A stretch of DNA of 64,000 nucleotides, from NCBI GenBank assembly GCA_016784735.1, contig JADHUC010000001.1, positions 62,001 to 126,000 on the forward strand. The letters are read 5' to 3'. The position numbers and the translations under genes are program-made. The notes under the pieces are model-generated. The model saw only the letters and a program-made list of their open reading frames with translations, was not told the DNA's origin and searched no databases. How positions within the stretch are numbered: the stretch's first letter is position 1; each line of letters starts with the position of its first letter. Below, piece after piece: positions 61,817 through 64,000 of the stretch. This DNA is from Pirellulaceae bacterium (GTDB lineage: Bacteria; Planctomycetota; Planctomycetia; Pirellulales; Pirellulaceae).

Positions 61817-62331
61817 GTCACATCACGGCGGAAAACTGCATCGCCACGTGGGACGCCCGTCTAATGCGCGAAAGCCATTCCGCATTGGGACAAGATGGAA
61901 AACCGTTTGCCGCGTGGAAGGATGGCTCTGGCAAACCGCGGCATTACACGAATTTCGACGCCGATCAGCCTTACGGATGCTTCAGTTCCGACCGCATCGA
62001 CTACGGGCCGACGAAAGGCCCGTTTGTTTACGGCTGCATTGCCTATCACGTCGCCCGGCAGCGACTGAACCGATTCCGCGCGTTGCTCGCCGTCGGTTGC
62101 CGACAGCCGCAAGACGGCTGGTTCGAAAACTGTGCGGTTTTCGTCGAGCCGGGCCGGCCGGACATCCGCCCGGTTCAATCAGCAGTACTTCGATCGGCTG
62201 CGGCAGCGTGTCGTCGTCGCTGGGGAGCGCGGCATTTACGTGTCCGTGATGTTGTTTCAAGGTTGGAGCGTCGAGAAGAAGGGCCAAGTCGGAAATCCCT
62301 GGCGAGGGCATCCGTTCAACAAGGCGAATAA
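61813..62331 (+). pseudogene. Start-coupled ORF, probably truncated by rearrangement
   Basis: The ATG at 61813 overlaps the nitrilase stop (ATGA). The first 80 or so codons look protein-like (HYTNFDADQPYGCFSSDRID, GPTKGPFVYGCIAYHVARQR), but from about 62130 a different frame is clearly coding, so this ORF is broken. Family unknown; it may be the beginning of a gene later joined to the glycosidase fragment downstream. Confidence 0.35.
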
Positions 62332-62860
62332 CATCAATGGTATCGACGGGGATCGGAACGACGATGGCGAAGGCCCAGAGATCCACACACTGGAGTCGCA
62401 AAAGAAGATTACGGAAATCCAGGAAAAGTACGTGCGGAAGATTATTGATACAGTCAACGATTTGAACAATGTGCTCTACGAAATAGGTAACGAGATGCAC
62501 GTCGGATCCGTCCCATGGCAATACCACATGATCGAATTCATCCGTACGTACGAGAGAAGCAAACCTAGACAACATCCGATCGGGATGACGGGCGCCCCCA
62601 TCGCGAACGCCGCGCTGTTTGACAGCCCGGCCGATTGGGTATCGCCGACGGGAAAGGACGGTTACCGATCCGACCCACCCCCGGCCGACGGGCGCAAAGT
62701 CGTCATCGCCGACGTAGATCACATCTGGCCCAAGCAGCACCAACAATGGGTATGGAAGAGTTTCACTCGCGGACTGAACACGGCTTTCATGGATCTGTAC
62801 GGCGAGACGAAGATCGGGCGGTTCATCCCGTCCGCGCACGTCGGCTGGCCTCGGGACTTT
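62171..62860 (+). pseudogene. Fragment of a secreted TIM-barrel glycoside hydrolase
   Basis: The frame reads RFNQQYFDRLRQRVVVAGER, YVSVMLFQGWSVEKKGQ, NPWRGHPFNKANNINGIDGD, DTVNDLNNVLYEIGNEMHVG and DVDHIWPKQHQQWVWKSF, a cellulase-like barrel with the NEMH acid/base. There is no proper N-terminus; the upstream frame differs. The end (GETKIGRFIPSAHVGW) abuts a convergent gene. Intact relatives of this planctomycete family are longer at both ends. Gene fragment. Confidence 0.7.
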
Positions 62861-62870
62861 GTCCAGGAGC

Positions 62871-64000
62871 CTACCTGCGGAAGATCTCCACACCACACAG
62901 TGCGATGTCCGACTGCGTCAGCTCGATATCAAGTAAGCCGTCGGCAACCGCGATGCGTTCGAATCTTCTGCTTGCGGCGTGCAGTCTTTCCAGGCCGTCG
63001 GTGCTGAGGCCTTGAAGAACGGTCTTTCTCTCGATCTTGATGTCGACGGTTGGCTGCCAGAGTCTGCCTTGGACGAGATGCGCAAAGTGCAACACCACAT
63101 CGTACGTGCCGTCCGGTACGGTGATGAGATAGTGTGTGAGCTGGGTGCGCCCGGTACGGTAGATCTCGTCGTTCTGCGTCTCGTGGATGTCAACATCGCC
63201 GAGAACCTGTCGTGGCCGGCCGAGCAGAGAATCGCCAATGTAACCGTATCCGCCACGCTCGAAGATCTGGTCGGGGAGCCACGTGTTCCCCTGGCGGTCG
63301 ATCGTCTCCTCCCAGGTATAGCCAACGTTAATGCGGATGGGTGAGCCTGCCGCCATCCGGTTCCGGTATTCCGGTTTCGCTGCGAGCGCGTCGGCGAGCG
63401 GCGAGCCCGGGCCTTGCCAGTCTTCGGGCAGGCCCAGCAAGGCCGGGGAACACGGGGCCATCGGAAGCGACGATTCGACGGCGGCGACCATTCGGCGCGG
63501 ATGCCAGGCTGCCAGGAGTGCCATGTCCTCGCCGGTCAGAAAGCCTTTCGCCACGAGGTCCTTCAGAAGGTCGTCGGTGACAAGTTCGGCCGGATCGGGA
63601 TGCACTCGATACTCCTCATCCCGGACCTTCTCAAGCGGACATGCTTCGACAAATCGAGAGTGTTGTCCGGCAGCGAGGAACTTGTCTGTGGGGCGGAGTA
63701 CGGCCCACATGCCTTCCAGATCCTGGGGACGCCAGTCGAGAATGAAGGGGCCTTCGGCGCGCGCGGTTTCGCCGGCATGCCACACGTTGCGCGCCCAGTA
63801 GAAATGCGGGCTCAACAGCGCGTCGTCGGTCCAGACGAAGCAGGCGTATCTGCAGTCGGCGAACACATTCCCAGCCAGAGCAAACCGGTCGATCGTATCC
63901 GTCCGGCCTTGCATGCGGCTCTTCATCACGCCGGTGGTCCCGCCCACGCGCCCGCCGGCGAACAGGTTGCCGATGATACGGCTGTGGCGCGAGATGGGGC
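62871..64000 (-). CDS. Secreted right-handed beta-helix protein with malectin-like C-terminus (5' end outside window)
   Basis: An open frame of at least 376 codons runs to the window edge. The first visible part (HSRIIGNLFAGGRV..GNVFADCRYACFVW) has the repeated short turns of parallel beta-helix enzymes (pectate-lyase-like). The C-terminal domain (about the last 165 residues) reads AAGSPIRINVGYTWEETIDR, DVDIHETQNDEIYRTGR, VPDGTYDVVLHFAHL and is malectin-like, binding sugars. The stop at 62871 touches the end of the GH fragment. The start and signal peptide lie beyond the window. Confidence 0.8.
   Translation of the reverse strand, partial: PISRHSRIIGNLFAGGRVGGTTGVMKSRMQGRTDTIDRFALAGNVFADCRYACFVWTDDALLSPHFYWARNVWHAGETARAEGPFILDWRPQDLEGMWAVLRPTDKFLAAGQHSRFVEACPLEKVRDEEYRVHPDPAELVTDDLLKDLVAKGFLTGEDMALLAAWHPRRMVAAVESSLPMAPCSPALLGLPEDWQGPGSPLADALAAKPEYRNRMAAGSPIRINVGYTWEETIDRQGNTWLPDQIFERGGYGYIGDSLLGRPRQVLGDVDIHETQNDEIYRTGRTQLTHYLITVPDGTYDVVLHFAHLVQGRLWQPTVDIKIERKTVLQGLSTDGLERLHAASRRFERIAVADGLLDIELTQSDIALCGVEIFRR

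Noticed and set aside
1-64000. tRNA, rRNA, riboswitch or prophage genes
   Set aside because: I saw no cloverleaf, rRNA-like stretch, known riboswitch core or phage structural or integrase gene by reading; a covariance-model scan was not possible here.

Overview
The window reads as GC-rich chromosomal DNA of a planctomycete, most likely of the Pirellulales type. The evidence is the gene content: many secreted or Tat-exported glycoside hydrolases, three Tat-type Gfo/Idh/MocA oxidoreductases, a one-cysteine sulfatase, sialate O-acetylesterases, DUF6288, DUF5703, DUF6930 and DUF7309-like proteins, dispersed REP palindromes of several families, and pieces of REP-associated (RAYT) transposases. No rRNA, tRNA, CRISPR array or origin was seen.

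Left part (1-7.4 kb): a neutral-ceramidase-like hydrolase, a convergent GH116/GBA2-like protein carrying an in-frame 81-bp palindromic element, a sulfatase, and the remains of a sialidase-like gene cut by a REP hairpin. Next (7.4-11.3 kb) is a two-gene operon of unknown function: a TPR/DUF6930/DUF7309-like protein and a TPR protein.

Defence/mobile islet (11.3-16.9 kb): a Phd-VapC type toxin-antitoxin pair, decayed RAYT transposase pieces, a single-chain SIR2-APAZ-pAgo protein (a short prokaryotic Argonaute fused to its NADase effector, 1049 aa), and the decayed remains of a small nucleotidyltransferase operon. The SIR2-Argonaute fusion is the most striking system here. A periplasmic TPR protein and a 1-kb repeat-rich gap follow.

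Right part (20-64 kb): a long, mostly minus-strand set of exported carbohydrate-active proteins: sialate O-acetylesterase, DUF6288, Gfo/Idh, GH29, GH2, an S9 peptidase, a Tat-exported L-fucose-isomerase-like protein, GH20, Gfo/Idh, a DUF5703/GH95-like protein coupled to a sugar isomerase/epimerase, a third Gfo/Idh, a GH106-like enzyme, a hydrolase-SASA fusion, a GH95-like enzyme, a second GH29-like enzyme, a double nitrilase and a right-handed beta-helix protein with a malectin-like tail that runs off the window. Together they suggest stripping of fucosylated, acetylated, amino-sugar and sulfated glycans outside the cytoplasm. The paired Gfo/Idh and isomerase genes suggest an oxidative (3-keto-sugar) route for part of the chemistry.

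The window is littered with gene remnants: sialidase, nucleotidyltransferase, GH127, VCBS/FG-GAP, GH106 tail, RAYT, winged helix and a GH fragment. There is also a chimeric ORF made of a RAYT tail and a duplicated GH95 tail. Gene turnover by repeats and small deletions is therefore visible throughout. All functions are inferred from sequence motifs and family knowledge; no searches were run.
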